DNA of 64,000 nt. Origin: Pseudomonas sp. SST3 (lineage in GTDB: Bacteria; Pseudomonadota; Gammaproteobacteria; Pseudomonadales; Pseudomonadaceae). The translations under genes and the position numbers were made by a program. The stretch covers positions 62,001 to 126,000 of the forward strand of contig NZ_QORI02000007.1 of NCBI RefSeq assembly GCF_003325755.1. Reading direction: 5' to 3'. Positions 9,327 through 19,865 of the stretch are shown one piece after another. The first letter of the stretch is position 1. Each line of letters opens with the position of its first letter. The notes beneath the pieces were generated by a model. It had not been told where the DNA came from. It made no database searches and was given only the letters and a program-made list of their open reading frames with translations.

Positions 9327-10142
9327 TCATTGCAACAGTTTGATACGCAGGCCTTCCTCATCAGACACCTCGGCCTCCAGTCGCCGCGCCTTGATCCGCT
9401 CCTGCGTAAGGGCTTCATGCCAGGCAGCTGCACCCCTGCCTTCCAGAACCACCCGGATGGTGCTATCGAGCCGCAGCACATTCGCCAGCAGCGCACCCCA
9501 CTCCGCCGTAGGCTCTTGCGGCAATCGAGGCAGCCAAAGCTCGCCGGTATGTTTCAACTGACGCAACAAGGTAGCCGGATTCGGCAAGATGATGCCGAGC
9601 GCTGTATCGGGATTGAACTGCTCCACATGTAGGTAAGGACGGCCATTGCCACGCGTGACGCCGTAGAGTGCCATGAGCTGATCGGAATCGCCGGGCAGGC
9701 GCGCCAGCAAGTAGGCCTGCCTGGCGTCAGGACCGTAGAGCGTCGAACGCTGAAAGATCTCGTTCGCCCATAGACTGCTCGATCCACACTCGCGGCCCTC
9801 GCACCAGAAGAGCAGTTCTGCGCCATTCTCCAACAGCCGACTGCGTGCCCGCTCGAATGCTTCGATACCGGTATGGACCTCCGGCAGCAGATAGGTGACG
9901 GCTGTCAGCTGGCCGCTCGCGCTTATCTGATCACTCATCCGCAGCCGCCCACTGATGCGACGAATCGAGTCCAGCGGATAAGTTCGCTCCAGTACTTGTT
10001 GCTCCTTGAAGGCGACGATTCGCGACTGCGGATATCGCGGTAGCGAGTCGAAATCTCGGCTGCCAGGCAGATCAGCCGCGCTCGCCGCATTGGCGAGCAT
10101 GACGAGCGTGGCTATCCACACGGCGCGTATACGGCACCTCAA
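9327..10142 (-). CDS. DUF4892 domain-containing exported protein
   Basis: About 271 residues. A signal peptide (RCRIRAVWIATLVMLANAASA, cleavage before ADLPGS) is followed by a domain I recognise as DUF4892, common in Pseudomonas. No ATG fits: the candidate starts are TTG at 10142, GTG at 10157, or a GTG closer to the hydrophobic core. I chose TTG because it leaves a compact signal peptide, but this is uncertain. Two Cys residues (WCEGREC) could form a disulfide in the periplasm. It follows two hydrolase genes on the same strand after 163 bp, so it may belong to that operon. Function unknown. Confidence 0.75.
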   Translation of the reverse strand: MRCRIRAVWIATLVMLANAASAADLPGSRDFDSLPRYPQSRIVAFKEQQVLERTYPLDSIRRISGRLRMSDQISASGQLTAVTYLLPEVHTGIEAFERARSRLLENGAELLFWCEGRECGSSSLWANEIFQRSTLYGPDARQAYLLARLPGDSDQLMALYGVTRGNGRPYLHVEQFNPDTALGIILPNPATLLRQLKHTGELWLPRLPQEPTAEWGALLANVLRLDSTIRVVLEGRGAAAWHEALTQERIKARRLEAEVSDEEGLRIKLLQ

Positions 10143-10305
10143 CGGGACACCATCCACTGTGCGGTCTGACCGTTGGGCGTGGCGGCGGTATGGCGTTGGG
10201 TCATCGGGGTGTTCCTGTTGAGGCGAGAGCCCAGCCTCACCAGTTGGCAAAAGCAAGTCAAGCGGGGCTTTGCGACAGATTTTTGCGCAACCGCTGCCGT
10301 CTGGC

Positions 10306-11163
10306 TCAAACCGCAAAGAACGGATTAAAAACGGCCGCCACCGTCTCGGCTCCCGCTTGGTCGTCCAGGTGCAAATGATGCCCACCCGGCAGTCGGTGCA
10401 GCTGGAATGGCAAGGCCTCGGACAGTTCGACCATGGCCGGTTGGGTCATCAGGCCTTGATGCGCCAAAACCAGGCTCGCAGGGCAGGCCACCCGGTGCAC
10501 GAACGCCAGAGCATGCGCACGACTCAGCCGCATCGGCGACGGCAACATCAAACGCGCGTCAGTGCGCCAGGTATAGCCACCCGGGACCGGCATCAAGCCT
10601 CGTTGGGCCAGCCGTTCGGCAGCGTCGTGGCTGACCGCCCCGACGCCTTTCATACGTGCCGAGACGGCCTGCTCGAACGTGGGGTAGACCGGTTTGCGCT
10701 TGCCGTCTACGGCGAGCAGCGCCTGCAATGAGTCGCCGAGTTTCTGTGGTGCGGTGTCGGCCTCTCCGGTATAGGGGATCACCCCGTCAATCAGAGCCAG
10801 ACGATCAATGCGCTCTGGCATGGCGCCGGCCAGCATGACCGAAACGATGGCACCCATGGAGTGGCCCAGCAGAGAAAATCGCTTCCAGCCGAACTGCTCC
10901 GCGGTTTGCAGGACGTCGTAGGCGTAGTCCCAGATGTTATAGGAAGCACCGGCTGGTCGATGATCCGAATGACCATGCCCCGGCAGATCCAGCGCGACGA
11001 TACGGATCCCCTGGAGCAGCGGCGCCAGACGGGAAAAGGTGGCGGCATTGTCCAGCCAGCCGTGCAGTGCGATAACCGGCTGGCCATCCTCTGGCCCGTA
11101 AAGATGAGCCGCAACTTCGATATGCGGCAGACGCAGGCGGATTTCTTCGAACGGAATACTCAT
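10306..11163 (-). CDS. Alpha/beta hydrolase
   Basis: 285 residues with a standard alpha/beta hydrolase core: HGWLDNAATF near the oxyanion hole, nucleophile Ser in LLGHSMGAIVS (near residue 102), and the catalytic His in LPGGHHLHLDD near the C-terminus. No signal peptide, so cytoplasmic. The substrate is unknown. Its ATG overlaps the stop of the upstream hydrolase (ATGA), indicating translational coupling of two related enzymes. Confidence 0.9.
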   Translation of the reverse strand: MSIPFEEIRLRLPHIEVAAHLYGPEDGQPVIALHGWLDNAATFSRLAPLLQGIRIVALDLPGHGHSDHRPAGASYNIWDYAYDVLQTAEQFGWKRFSLLGHSMGAIVSVMLAGAMPERIDRLALIDGVIPYTGEADTAPQKLGDSLQALLAVDGKRKPVYPTFEQAVSARMKGVGAVSHDAAERLAQRGLMPVPGGYTWRTDARLMLPSPMRLSRAHALAFVHRVACPASLVLAHQGLMTQPAMVELSEALPFQLHRLPGGHHLHLDDQAGAETVAAVFNPFFAV

Positions 11164-11966
11164 GCCGCACCTCTTCGGTCCAGTTCGCTCCAGCGACTGA
11201 ACAATTGTCTGAGCAAGACAGCAGTGCCGCTCGGATGCTCAAGCGGAAACATATGCCCACCGGGCACGCTATGCGTCTCGCCGTGTGCAACCAACCGCAG
11301 CAGATACGCATGATGGGGAAGCACCACCCGACTCTCGCGGCCGCGCACCACCGCAAGCGGAATCTTCAGCGCATGCGGCCAGCCTGGGGTCATGTGCGGC
11401 ACACTGCGGTAGATCCGGATTTCGGTTTCCGGATCGAAGCGCAGGCGCACGCCTTGAGCGGTCGTTTCCAGCCCATGCTCGATGTAGGCATCCAGGCAGT
11501 CAGGGTCAAACGAGCGAAACAACGCCTTGCTGGCGAAGTATCGCCGCGCTTCGTCTGGGCAACTGAATTCCTCGCGACGGCCCAGAGTGCGTCCGGCGGG
11601 CGTGAGCCGATCGATGAAGCCGAAGCGCTTGGCCGCCCAAATCAGCGTCTGGTCGAACCATGTAGTCATCGGCGAATCGAGCATGACCACACCACGATAA
11701 AGCTCTGGTCGCTGTAGTGCCGCGTGATAATGCAGCATGCCACCCAGCGAATGACCGACACCCCAGACTGGCTCTCCCAGCACCGCGAGCTGCTCAAGGA
11801 GTTCCTGCACCAGATTCTGCCAGTTGTCGTCCACTGGGAAGCGAGGATTGTGGCCGTGTTGGTCGAGGTGGGTCACGGCATACTCAGGCGCCAGTTCACC
11901 GAACAGCTTGCGGTAAGTCGCGGAGGGAAAACCGTTGGCGTGAGCGAAGAAGATGCGTTGCGTCAT
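11160..11966 (-). CDS. Alpha/beta hydrolase
   Basis: 268 residues beginning MTQRIFFAHANGFPSATYRK. The nucleophile Ser lies in GVGHSLGGML (near residue 92) and the His in VPGGHMFPLEHP near the C-terminus. The start at 11966 is chosen because the family N-terminus begins at this HANGFP segment; the open frame upstream is not conserved in character. It overlaps the next hydrolase gene by four bases. The two are distinct in sequence rather than a recent duplication. Substrate unknown. Confidence 0.88.
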   Translation of the reverse strand: MTQRIFFAHANGFPSATYRKLFGELAPEYAVTHLDQHGHNPRFPVDDNWQNLVQELLEQLAVLGEPVWGVGHSLGGMLHYHAALQRPELYRGVVMLDSPMTTWFDQTLIWAAKRFGFIDRLTPAGRTLGRREEFSCPDEARRYFASKALFRSFDPDCLDAYIEHGLETTAQGVRLRFDPETEIRIYRSVPHMTPGWPHALKIPLAVVRGRESRVVLPHHAYLLRLVAHGETHSVPGGHMFPLEHPSGTAVLLRQLFSRWSELDRRGAA

Positions 11967-12070
11967 GGGCTCGATGCGAAAGAGGAGAAGTAGCCATTGT
12001 CTGGCCCCTCCCACTTCACAGCAATTGGCGTGAGCGGCAGAACCCAAGGCAGTCCTGCCAAACAAGGGGT

Positions 12071-12526
12071 CTACGACGCCTCTATACGCCGCGGGCTGTT
12101 TTCGCCTACGGGCATGACGGCGACCGTTAGGCGGGAAATGCAGCTGAGCTTACCGTCGTCGCCACTCAAACGGATGTCCCATACGTGGCTGGAGCGTCCG
12201 AGATGAACCGGTCGGCATACCGCGGTAACGCGACCACTGCGCAACGCGCGGATATGGTTGGCGTTCACTTCGAGGCCTACACAATAAAACCGGCTCGAAT
12301 CGATGCACTGGTAGCTAGCCACGGAACCCACGGTTTCGGCGAGCACGACCGACGCGCCGCCATGCAGCAAACCGTAGGGCTGGTGGGTGCGGGAGTCGAC
12401 GACCATGCTTGCGGTGAGGGAGTCATCGTCTACCGCTTCGAAACGAATATCGAGCAGACTGAGGATGGTGTTCTGGCGGTTTGCGTTGAGTTGTTCGAGT
12501 TCGGGGGGACGTTGCCAAATGCTCAA
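12071..12526 (-). CDS. Hotdog-fold thioesterase (YdiI/MenI-like)
   Basis: 151 residues with the hotdog thioesterase signature HGGASVVLAETVGS, in which the Glu is the expected catalytic residue, followed by the VNANHIRALRSGRVTA strand. Family members hydrolyse acyl-CoA or aryl-CoA esters such as DHNA-CoA. It lies first in a minus-strand run with two alpha/beta hydrolases (104 bp downstream), which suggests but does not prove a shared acyl-ester metabolism. Confidence 0.88.
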   Translation of the reverse strand: MSIWQRPPELEQLNANRQNTILSLLDIRFEAVDDDSLTASMVVDSRTHQPYGLLHGGASVVLAETVGSVASYQCIDSSRFYCVGLEVNANHIRALRSGRVTAVCRPVHLGRSSHVWDIRLSGDDGKLSCISRLTVAVMPVGENSPRRIEAS

Positions 12527-12615
12527 GTGTCGCTCTCCTTGATTTCTGATTTTTATTGGTGGCTCGGGGCTTCCCGCACGCTGCGCTTCAGTGATTTCTT
12601 CAACCAGTCCGCGCG

Positions 12616-13074
12616 CTAGTCCGGGTGGTGCAGCCCGGCGAGCTGCATCAGACCCGCCGCCAGATATTCTCCGTCTAGTTCCGCCAGACTCGCAGTTGCC
12701 ATGGGCAGCGGTGATTCACGATGGCCACTAACCAGCCATCCCCCCAATGCCCCAACGAAGGGTTGGTGGGTCACAAGCAACAACTGCTGCTCGGCACGGC
12801 GGTCAAGGTAGAGCATCGCATCCGCTGGGTCAGTCTCAGGTGTCAGCCAGGGTACGGTTTCCACTGGCCCAGTAAAACCAAGCGTCTGACGGACTATTTC
12901 GGCGGTCTGCTTAGCCCGTTGGTACGGGCTGACGAGGATCGCCTGCAGAGGCAGGCCTTGCAGATGAGCGGCAGCGCGCTCCACTTCGAGTCGCCCGGCG
13001 TCGGTCAGATTGCGCTCCGCATCGGCACGAGCCTTGGGCTCGGCCTCGCCATGACGCAGGAGCCACAGCCTCAT
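12616..13074 (-). CDS. sixA: Phosphohistidine phosphatase SixA
   Basis: 152 residues with the histidine phosphatase signature LLRHGEAEP right at the N-terminus and a second His in LLVTHQPFVG. SixA dephosphorylates phosphohistidine on HPt-type domains or PTS proteins. The start at 13074 (MRLWLLRHGE) overlaps the DUF4389 stop by four bases. The order gpsA-DUF4389-sixA is a compact minus-strand operon. Confidence 0.9.
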   Translation of the reverse strand: MRLWLLRHGEAEPKARADAERNLTDAGRLEVERAAAHLQGLPLQAILVSPYQRAKQTAEIVRQTLGFTGPVETVPWLTPETDPADAMLYLDRRAEQQLLLVTHQPFVGALGGWLVSGHRESPLPMATASLAELDGEYLAAGLMQLAGLHHPD

Positions 13075-13409
13075 GGCTGCGGCTCCTGCTCCGGCGATAC
13101 CGGGGTGACGGGCGGCGACGTTTCCCGATCGGCCGGCCGGGGTTTGGGCCAGTCGGACATCGGCCAAGGTTTGCGATCCGTGTTGAACGTGCCAAATCGG
13201 CCGATCTGAGCGACGTACTGGCTGAGGCTATCGCCAAGCCCCTGCAGGCTCTCGTTCGCCTTGCCGTTTACCGCATGCAGGACCAGCTGCGCGACCACGA
13301 CGACCAGCAGCACCAGCTCGGCGACTTGCCAGACAAAGAAGAAAACCAGCATCCATATTGCGCGCAGAATCAGCGATTCACGATCGGCGCTGCGTTGTGA
13401 TGTGCTCAT
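13071..13409 (-). CDS. DUF4389 domain-containing membrane protein
   Basis: 112 residues, one hydrophobic hairpin (residues 18-45, AIWMLVFFFVWQVAELVLLVVVV), then a soluble Pro-rich tail. The sequence matches the DUF4389 family, often found beside gpsA in pseudomonads. The start at 13409 (MSTSQRSADRES) removes an unconserved upstream extension. It lies 19 bp after gpsA and overlaps sixA. No function is known. Confidence 0.82.
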   Translation of the reverse strand: MSTSQRSADRESLILRAIWMLVFFFVWQVAELVLLVVVVAQLVLHAVNGKANESLQGLGDSLSQYVAQIGRFGTFNTDRKPWPMSDWPKPRPADRETSPPVTPVSPEQEPQP

Positions 13410-13428
13410 CAGTATCTCCGCTATCGTT

Positions 13429-14451
13429 TCAGAAGCCGTCGGTGGAAATGAAATCCACGTCGGTCTTCGGTTCACCACGCATCAGCAGCGCGATCACCTG
13501 TTCCAGCGTACGCCCCTCGAACAGGATGGCATGTAGCCCTGCGACCAGTGGCATGTAGACCTGCAGCTCCTCGGCCTTGGTCTTCAGCACCTTGATAGTA
13601 TTGACGCCCTCGGCCACTTCCCCCAAGCGTGACACCGCCTGGTCGAGGCTCAGGCCTTCGCCAAGTGCGTAGCCCACCTGGAAATTGCGACTTTTGGAGG
13701 AAGTGCACGTGACGATCAAATCCCCCACACCTGCCAGCCCTAAGAATGTCATGGGGTTGGCGCCCAACCTGACGGCAAAACGGGTCATTTCGGCAAGCGC
13801 ACGCGTGATCAGCATGCTGCGTGTGTTTTCGCCCATCCCCAAGGCCGCAGCCATACCGGCCATGATCGCGTAGACGTTTTTCAGCGCGCCGCCGAGCTCG
13901 ACGCCGAAACGATCGGCACTGGCATAGACGCGAAAGGTTCGTCCGTGCAGAGCGTGCTGCACAGACCGACAAAGCGCCTCATCGTCGCTGGCCACTACCG
14001 TTGCCGTCAATGCATGTTCGGCCACTTCGCGCGCCAGGTTCGGGCCTGAGATCACACCGATGCGGGCCTCTGGCGCGATCTCCTCCAGAATCTGGCTCAT
14101 CAGCATGAATCCCTGCGCTTCGATGCCCTTGGTCGTGCTGACCAGCATCTTGCCCGACAGCTGAGCGGCGAAAGGCGATAGCGCCTGGCGTAGCGCACTG
14201 GAAGGCAGCGCCACGAACACCAGCTCGCAGTCAGCCAGCGCCTGCCCCAGGTTTGTGACCGGGCTGACCTCGGCAAGCACTGTCACACCTTTTAGATAGC
14301 GAGGGTTCTGGCGCAGGGTGCGAATGCTCTCGGCCTGTGCGGCATCACGCATCCACAATCGTACGCGGTGGCCGTTTTCAGCAAGCAGATTCGCGATGGC
14401 GGTACCGAAGCTACCGCCGCCTAGCACCGCAATGGGTTGCTGTTCAGTCAT
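13429..14451 (-). CDS. gpsA: Glycerol-3-phosphate dehydrogenase [NAD(P)+]
   Basis: 340 residues. Reduces dihydroxyacetone phosphate to sn-glycerol 3-phosphate for phospholipid synthesis. The N-terminal Rossmann motif is [15 protein letters not shown]; the catalytic Lys lies in [10 protein letters not shown]; the C-terminal substrate domain ([14 protein letters not shown]...RN) is complete. The start at 14451 (MTEQQPIAV) is preferred to the open extension of ten residues. Divergent from fabA over 422 bp, so two lipid synthesis units share one upstream region. Confidence 0.95.
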   Translation of the reverse strand: MTEQQPIAVLGGGSFGTAIANLLAENGHRVRLWMRDAAQAESIRTLRQNPRYLKGVTVLAEVSPVTNLGQALADCELVFVALPSSALRQALSPFAAQLSGKMLVSTTKGIEAQGFMLMSQILEEIAPEARIGVISGPNLAREVAEHALTATVVASDDEALCRSVQHALHGRTFRVYASADRFGVELGGALKNVYAIMAGMAAALGMGENTRSMLITRALAEMTRFAVRLGANPMTFLGLAGVGDLIVTCTSSKSRNFQVGYALGEGLSLDQAVSRLGEVAEGVNTIKVLKTKAEELQVYMPLVAGLHAILFEGRTLEQVIALLMRGEPKTDVDFISTDGF

Positions 14452-14697
14452 GGGGGATCCGTTTGAGCCAACCAGTGGCAATGATCGGCATTATACGTAG
14501 CGCTCGGCGCACAGCCAGTGCGAAGCCAGTTGCCAGTGGAATCATCAGGTTACAGTTTCCGGTGGCGCCTGCCGCTGTAAAAGATCCCTTCGTCTGGCCC
14601 TGCCCAGCGGGAGCCGACGCGACACTTTCCCCTATGGTCTATAAGAGACCGGATGTCACATGGTCGTTGTCACAGTTCAGGAGTGTTAAAGTATCGG

Positions 14698-14825
14698 CCC
14701 GTTTCTACCCTGATGTTCTCGCGATTGGTCGAAACGGGTGGTATCCATGTCCTTGCGCTGTGACTTTCGGCGCAAGGTCGCAGTCTACGATTAGACTTTA
14801 TGATCAGACTCTCGATTTGCGAGTC
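14698..14825 (+). promoter_or_regulatory. fabA upstream region with four tandem inverted repeats
   Basis: The 422-bp gpsA-fabA spacer has no gene. Close to fabA it holds: (1) CCCGTTTCTACC / GGTCGAAACGGG at 14698-14709 and 14727-14738, 11 of 12 pairs, 17-nt loop; (2) CCTTGCGC / GCGCAAGG at 14751-14758 and 14770-14777, perfect, 11-nt loop; (3) AGTCTA / TAGACT at 14782-14787 and 14792-14797, 4-nt loop; (4) GACTC / GAGTC at 14807-14811 and 14821-14825. They could form leader RNA hairpins or be operators; no promoter was assigned with confidence. Confidence 0.5.
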
Positions 14826-14873
14826 AGATAGAAAGCAGCAAGCCCTCCGTAAAGGGACCATTGAGGAATACGC

Positions 14874-15389
14874 ATGACCAAACAACAGGCCTTTACTCGG
14901 GAAGATCTGCTCCGCTGCAGCCGCGGTGAGCTTTTCGGGCCCGGTAATGCGCAACTGCCCGCGCCGAACATGCTGATGGTCGATCGCATCGTTCATATCA
15001 GCGAAGTGGGCGGCAAGTACGGCAAGGGCGAGTTGGTCGCCGAGCTGGATATCAATCCGGATCTCTGGTTCTTTGCCTGCCATTTTGAAGGTGATCCGGT
15101 CATGCCCGGCTGCCTGGGGCTTGATGCCATGTGGCAGCTGGTTGGCTTCTATCTCGGCTGGCAGGGCAATCCGGGCCGTGGTCGTGCGCTGGGTTCTGGC
15201 GAAGTGAAGTTCTTCGGCCAGGTCCTGCCGACCGCCAAGAAAGTCACCTATAACATTCATATCAAACGCACCATCAATCGCTCGCTGGTTCTCGGCATTG
15301 CCGACGGTACCGTCAGCGTAGATGGTCGCGAGATCTACAGCGCCGAAGGTTTACGTGTCGGGCTGTTTACATCTACCGATAGCTTCTGA
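14874..15389 (+). CDS. fabA: 3-hydroxydecanoyl-ACP dehydratase/isomerase FabA
   Basis: 171 residues. Dehydrates 3-hydroxydecanoyl-ACP and isomerises the trans-2 to the cis-3 product, the entry to unsaturated fatty acids. Catalytic His70 sits in [18 protein letters not shown] and Asp84 ends that motif, the same numbering as in E. coli. The GAGGAATACGC ribosome-binding region precedes the ATG. It is 11 bp upstream of fabB in one operon that ends at the terminator at 16632. Confidence 0.97.
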   Translation: MTKQQAFTREDLLRCSRGELFGPGNAQLPAPNMLMVDRIVHISEVGGKYGKGELVAELDINPDLWFFACHFEGDPVMPGCLGLDAMWQLVGFYLGWQGNPGRGRALGSGEVKFFGQVLPTAKKVTYNIHIKRTINRSLVLGIADGTVSVDGREIYSAEGLRVGLFTSTDSF

Positions 15390-15400
15390 AGGACTTCCGC

Positions 15401-16618
15401 ATGCGTCGCGTCGTGATCACCGGCCTGGGTATCGTTTCCTGCCTCGGCAATGACAAAGACACCGTTTCCGCCAACCTGCGCGCCAGCCGCCCTGGCATTC
15501 GCTTCAACCAGGCCTATGCGGACATGGGTCTGCGCAGCCAGGTTTCGGGTTCAGTCGACCTGAACCTCGAAGAGCTGATTGACCGCAAAGTCCTGCGTTT
15601 CATGGGCGATGCAGCGGCTTATGCCTATCTGGCCATGCAGCAGGCCCTGGAAGACTCCGGCCTCAGCGCCGAGGAAATTTCCAACCCGCGTATCGGCCTG
15701 ATCGCCGGTTCCGGAGGCGCCTCGACCATCAACCAGATGGAAGCCATCGACATCCTGCGTGACAAGGGCGTCAAGCGCATCGGCCCATATCGGGTACCGC
15801 GCACCATGAGCAGCACGGTCTCCGCCTGCCTGGCCACACCGTTCCGCATCAAGGGCATCAACTACTCCATCGCCTCGGCCTGCGCCACCAGCGCGCATTG
15901 CATCGGCCATGCCATGGAACAGATCCAGATGGGCAAGCAGGACGTGGTGTTCGCAGGCGGCGGTGAAGAAGAACACTACAGCCAGAGCTGCCTGTTCGAC
16001 GCCATGGGCGCCCTCTCCAGCCAGTACAACGACACCCCGGAAAAAGCCTCGCGCGCCTACGATGCCAAGCGTGACGGTTTTGTCATTGCCGGTGGCGGCG
16101 GCATGGTAGTCGTCGAAGAGCTGGAGCATGCGCTCAAGCGCGGCGCGAAGATTTACGCGGAAATCGTCGGCTACGGTGCCACTTCCGATGGCTACGACAT
16201 GGTTGCGCCGAGCGGTGAAGGCGCGCTTCGCTGCATGCAGCAGGCGATGGCGACCGTCGATGGCGACATCGATTACCTGAACACCCATGGCACTTCCACA
16301 CCAGTCGGTGATGTCGCGGAGAGCAAGGCCGTACGCAACATGTTCGGCGACAAGATCCCGGCCATCAGCTCAACCAAGAGCCTGTCCGGTCACTCGCTGG
16401 GCGCCGCTGGCGTTCACGAAGCGATCTACTGCATGCTGATGATGCAGGGCAACTTCATCGCCGGCTCGGCGAACATCGAAGAGCTGGACCCGGAAGTCGC
16501 GGACATGCCGATCGTTCGCGAAACCCGCGAGGATGCCAAGATCGATACCGTAATGAGCAACAGCTTCGGCTTCGGCGGTACCAACGCCACCCTGGTGCTC
16601 AAGCGCTGGAAAGGCTGA
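15401..16618 (+). CDS. fabB: 3-oxoacyl-ACP synthase I FabB
   Basis: 405 residues. Elongates cis-3-decenoyl-ACP made by FabA. The Cys-His-His triad is visible: Cys161 in SACATSAH, His in [12 protein letters not shown], and His in [14 protein letters not shown]; the C-terminal [13 protein letters not shown] loop is present. The pairing with fabA and the start [13 protein letters not shown] identify it as FabB rather than FabF. Confidence 0.97.
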   Translation: MRRVVITGLGIVSCLGNDKDTVSANLRASRPGIRFNQAYADMGLRSQVSGSVDLNLEELIDRKVLRFMGDAAAYAYLAMQQALEDSGLSAEEISNPRIGLIAGSGGASTINQMEAIDILRDKGVKRIGPYRVPRTMSSTVSACLATPFRIKGINYSIASACATSAHCIGHAMEQIQMGKQDVVFAGGGEEEHYSQSCLFDAMGALSSQYNDTPEKASRAYDAKRDGFVIAGGGGMVVVEELEHALKRGAKIYAEIVGYGATSDGYDMVAPSGEGALRCMQQAMATVDGDIDYLNTHGTSTPVGDVAESKAVRNMFGDKIPAISSTKSLSGHSLGAAGVHEAIYCMLMMQGNFIAGSANIEELDPEVADMPIVRETREDAKIDTVMSNSFGFGGTNATLVLKRWKG

Positions 16619-16631
16619 TCGATAGCGTGTA

Positions 16632-16663
16632 ACAACAACGGCGCCTCAGGGCGCCGTTGTTGT
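16632..16663 (+). terminator. Rho-independent terminator of fabAB
   Basis: Perfect 14-bp stem ACAACAACGGCGCC / GGCGCCGTTGTTGT with a TCAG loop, 13 bp after the fabB stop and followed by TTGTG. The near-symmetric ends could also serve the convergent sstT transcript. Confidence 0.85.
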
Positions 16664-16760
16664 TTGTGAGCTCTATCGAATTGCGTCGAGTTCTGCTTAC
16701 AACGTATTGCAGCACACCCCCATAACTACGCGCGCGGCGCTGATGCAACGACCCGCCCGC

Positions 16761-17999
16761 TCAGGGTCGCACACCCTCTTCACCTACATCGCCATGAGCG
16801 ATACACGAGGCCGCCGTGAACAGCGCGTCAGTCGATGAGTTAAGCGCAGTCTCAGTCGAATCCTGCACCACACCGATGATGAATCCGACCGCCACGACCT
16901 GCATGGCAAGATCGTTGGAAATACCGAACAGACTGCAAGCCAGCGGGATCAGCAGCAGCGAACCGCCTGCCACACCGGACGCACCACAGGCACAGATGGC
17001 CGCGAGCAGGCTGAGCAGAATGGCAGTCGGAATATCCACGACGATGCCCAACGTGTTAACCGCCGCCAGGGTGAGCACTGTGATGGTGATTGCCGCCCCA
17101 CCCATGTTGATGGTCGCACCCAGAGGAATCGATACCGAGTAAGTGTCTTTATGCAATCCGAGACGCTCACAGAGCTGCATGTTAACTGGAATATTCGCCG
17201 CCGAGCTGCGGGTGAAAAATGCGGTGATCCCGCTTTCGCGCAGGCAGGTGAAAACGAGCGGGTATGGATTCCGGCGAATCTGCCAGAACACGATCAACGG
17301 ATTCACCACCAGCGCCATAAAGAGCATGCTGCCGACCAGCACCAGCAGCAAGCGCAGGTAACCGGCCAGCGCAGCGAAACCAGACTCCGCAAGTGTTCCG
17401 GCGACGAGACCGAAGATGCCCAGCGGAGCGAAGCGAATCACCACCTTGACGATGAGCGTTACACCCTCGGATACATCAGCGATCAGGTTACGTGTGCTTT
17501 CACGCGCATGGCGGAACGCAATCCCCAGCCCAATGGCCCACGCCAGAATGCCAATGAAGTTACCCTCGATAAGTGCGTGCACCGGATTATCGACAACATT
17601 GAACAACAACGTCTGCAGGACAGCACCGACGCCCGACGGCGGCACAACGTCGTTCGCCTGACTGATCAAAGTCAGATTCGTAGCAAACAACGTGCTGGCA
17701 ATGACCGCGACGACAGCGGCACTCAAGGTGCCCAGGGCATAAAGAACCAGAATGGGCCGGATATGCGTCGGTTGCCCTCGTTTATGGTTGGCCAGTGACG
17801 CGGTTACCAGCACGAAGACCAGGATCGGCGCCACGGCCTTCAATCCGCCCACGAACAGGTCGCCCAGCAAACTGACCGAAGCCGCCGCTTGTGGCGCAAG
17901 CCATGCCAGCAAGCAACCGGCAAGAAGCCCGACGACAATCTGCGTCACTAGGCTGACACGGTTATAGGCTCTGAAAAGCTGGCTTGAGAGGTTGGACAT
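16761..17999 (-). CDS. sstT: Serine/threonine:Na+ symporter SstT
   Basis: 412 residues, dicarboxylate/amino acid:cation symporter fold with eight or more hydrophobic segments. The Ser-rich re-entrant loop ([14 protein letters not shown]), the [14 protein letters not shown] motif and the late [19 protein letters not shown] helix match SstT. It imports serine and threonine with sodium. It is convergent with fabB across 142 bp and is a single gene. Upstream 18000-18186 shows no recognised promoter. Confidence 0.92.
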   Translation of the reverse strand: MSNLSSQLFRAYNRVSLVTQIVVGLLAGCLLAWLAPQAAASVSLLGDLFVGGLKAVAPILVFVLVTASLANHKRGQPTHIRPILVLYALGTLSAAVVAVIASTLFATNLTLISQANDVVPPSGVGAVLQTLLFNVVDNPVHALIEGNFIGILAWAIGLGIAFRHARESTRNLIADVSEGVTLIVKVVIRFAPLGIFGLVAGTLAESGFAALAGYLRLLLVLVGSMLFMALVVNPLIVFWQIRRNPYPLVFTCLRESGITAFFTRSSAANIPVNMQLCERLGLHKDTYSVSIPLGATINMGGAAITITVLTLAAVNTLGIVVDIPTAILLSLLAAICACGASGVAGGSLLLIPLACSLFGISNDLAMQVVAVGFIIGVVQDSTETALNSSTDALFTAASCIAHGDVGEEGVRP

Positions 18000-18186
18000 T
18001 GCTGAGTCTCGGCGTAAGAGGCAGGACCGGGCATAACGCCTTTGGAGCTGATGAGCACCGTCGCGATGATGACCCGATTAAAAACGCCGGATGGTACGCA
18101 TCTCAGTCCGATATGCCCAGCCTTGCCGTAAGCCACGATGTCGCTGTGGCAGCGACGCCCGCGCGGAACGGGCATCGCGGCTACGA

Positions 18187-19812
18187 TCAGATACGAAAGC
18201 GTGCCACCAATTCGTTCAAGCTGATCGCCAGCCTTGCCAACTCCTGGCTGGCTGAGCTGGTCTGGTTGGCTCCCGCCGAAGACTGCAGCGACAAGTCGCG
18301 GATGTTGATCAGGTTGCGGTCGACTTCACGAGCCACCTGAGCCTGCTCTTCCGAGGCGCTGGCAATGACAAGGTTGCGCTCACTGATCTGGCTGATCGCG
18401 CGAGTGATGTTGTCGAGCGCTTCACCGGCAGTCCGCGCAACGTCAAGCGTGCTGCGTGCGCGCTCGTTGCTCGCCTGCATAGCCTGCACGGCCTTGTCGG
18501 TGCCCTGGTGCACATCGCCGATCATCTGCTCGATTTCCTGAGTAGACTGCTGGGTACGGTGTGCCAGCGCCCTCACCTCGTCAGCCACGACCGCAAAACC
18601 ACGGCCTGCTTCCCCCGCACGTGCAGCTTCAATGGCGGCGTTGAGTGCCAACAGGTTGGTCTGCTCGGCAATCGAGCGAATCACATCGAGCACCTTGCTG
18701 ATATCCCGCACCTGGCCGGCCAGGTGTTCGACCTGTGTCGCGGTAGTAGTCACATCACCGGCCAACAGGCCTATCGACTCGACGGTTTTCATTACCTGCT
18801 GACGGCCATGCTGTGCGGTGCTGTCCGATTCGCGCGACGCTTCGGAGGTCGCCACGGCATTACGAGCAACCTCATCCACGGCCGCCGTCATCTCGTTAAC
18901 AGCGGTGGCAGCCTGCTCGATCTCGTGGTTCTGCTGGTGCAGGCCGCGGGTCGAGTCCTCAGTCACCACATTAAGCTCTTCAGCCGCCGAAGCGAGCTGA
19001 TTGGACGAATCGGAAATGCCTTGAATGGTGTTTCGCAAATTCATCTGCATGGCCTTGAGCGCTGCCAGCAAGCGCGCCGGCTCGTCTTTGCCTTCGATAA
19101 TGAAGTCCCGAGTAAGATCTCCGGAAGCTACCGCCTCGGCCATTTCGACCGCCTGACCTAAAGGCCGAACGATGCTCTTGGTGAACAGCACGGCCAGGGT
19201 CACTGTGACAAGCGCAGCCATGGCGATAGTGATAATCACCCAGACGAAAGCCGTTTCATACGCGGCCAGCGCGCGGTCCGCAGCGCGGCTCGCCTCGTCG
19301 GCGTTGATACGCTGAAGATCAAACAACGCCTTGGTCATCGCGTCAGCGTGCTGATTGATATTGCCGTTCATGACATCCAGAGCTTGCTCGCGCAGACCCT
19401 CGCTCGCAAATTCGACCACCTTGCGCTGTTCGGCCATATATAGCGCCTGAGCGGTTTCGAAGCGGCCATAGGCGGCCTTCTCCTCTGCGGTCGTCAGCCT
19501 CTGTTCGTACTCGGCTTTCATCGCACTGACGTCGTCGCCCAGCGTGGTAAGCGTCTGCGCGGTCGCGGTACGCGCTTCGTCATTGCTCAGCATGGTCATG
19601 CGCATCGTAAGCGCACGCGTACGCTGCATGCCGGCGTTCAAATCCGCGAGACTGACGAGACTAGGCAACCAGTTTTGATCCACCTCGCTGGAGGCCTCGC
19701 GCATCTCGGCCATTTGCTTCAGCGCAAACACGCCGAGGGCCAGAACCAGCAAGCCAATCAGACCGAAACCGGCAGCAGAACGGGCCGAAATATTCAATTG
19801 TCGAAGCGACAT
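18187..19812 (-). CDS. Methyl-accepting chemotaxis protein
   Basis: 541 residues: TM1 near 14-34, a periplasmic four-helix-bundle ligand domain (about 35-187), TM2 near 188-210, HAMP about 211-265, and a full signalling domain with the hairpin tip [23 protein letters not shown] split across two helices. The protein ends ELVARFRI with no CheR-tethering pentapeptide. The ligand is unknown. A FliA-type promoter 54 bp upstream places it with the flagellar late genes. An isolated gene; the following sstT is 187 bp away. Confidence 0.93.
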   Translation of the reverse strand: MSLRQLNISARSAAGFGLIGLLVLALGVFALKQMAEMREASSEVDQNWLPSLVSLADLNAGMQRTRALTMRMTMLSNDEARTATAQTLTTLGDDVSAMKAEYEQRLTTAEEKAAYGRFETAQALYMAEQRKVVEFASEGLREQALDVMNGNINQHADAMTKALFDLQRINADEASRAADRALAAYETAFVWVIITIAMAALVTVTLAVLFTKSIVRPLGQAVEMAEAVASGDLTRDFIIEGKDEPARLLAALKAMQMNLRNTIQGISDSSNQLASAAEELNVVTEDSTRGLHQQNHEIEQAATAVNEMTAAVDEVARNAVATSEASRESDSTAQHGRQQVMKTVESIGLLAGDVTTTATQVEHLAGQVRDISKVLDVIRSIAEQTNLLALNAAIEAARAGEAGRGFAVVADEVRALAHRTQQSTQEIEQMIGDVHQGTDKAVQAMQASNERARSTLDVARTAGEALDNITRAISQISERNLVIASASEEQAQVAREVDRNLINIRDLSLQSSAGANQTSSASQELARLAISLNELVARFRI

Positions 19813-19865
19813 GGGAATTCCTACTCCAAAGGATGCGCTGCATGACCACAGCGATAACTACTCAG

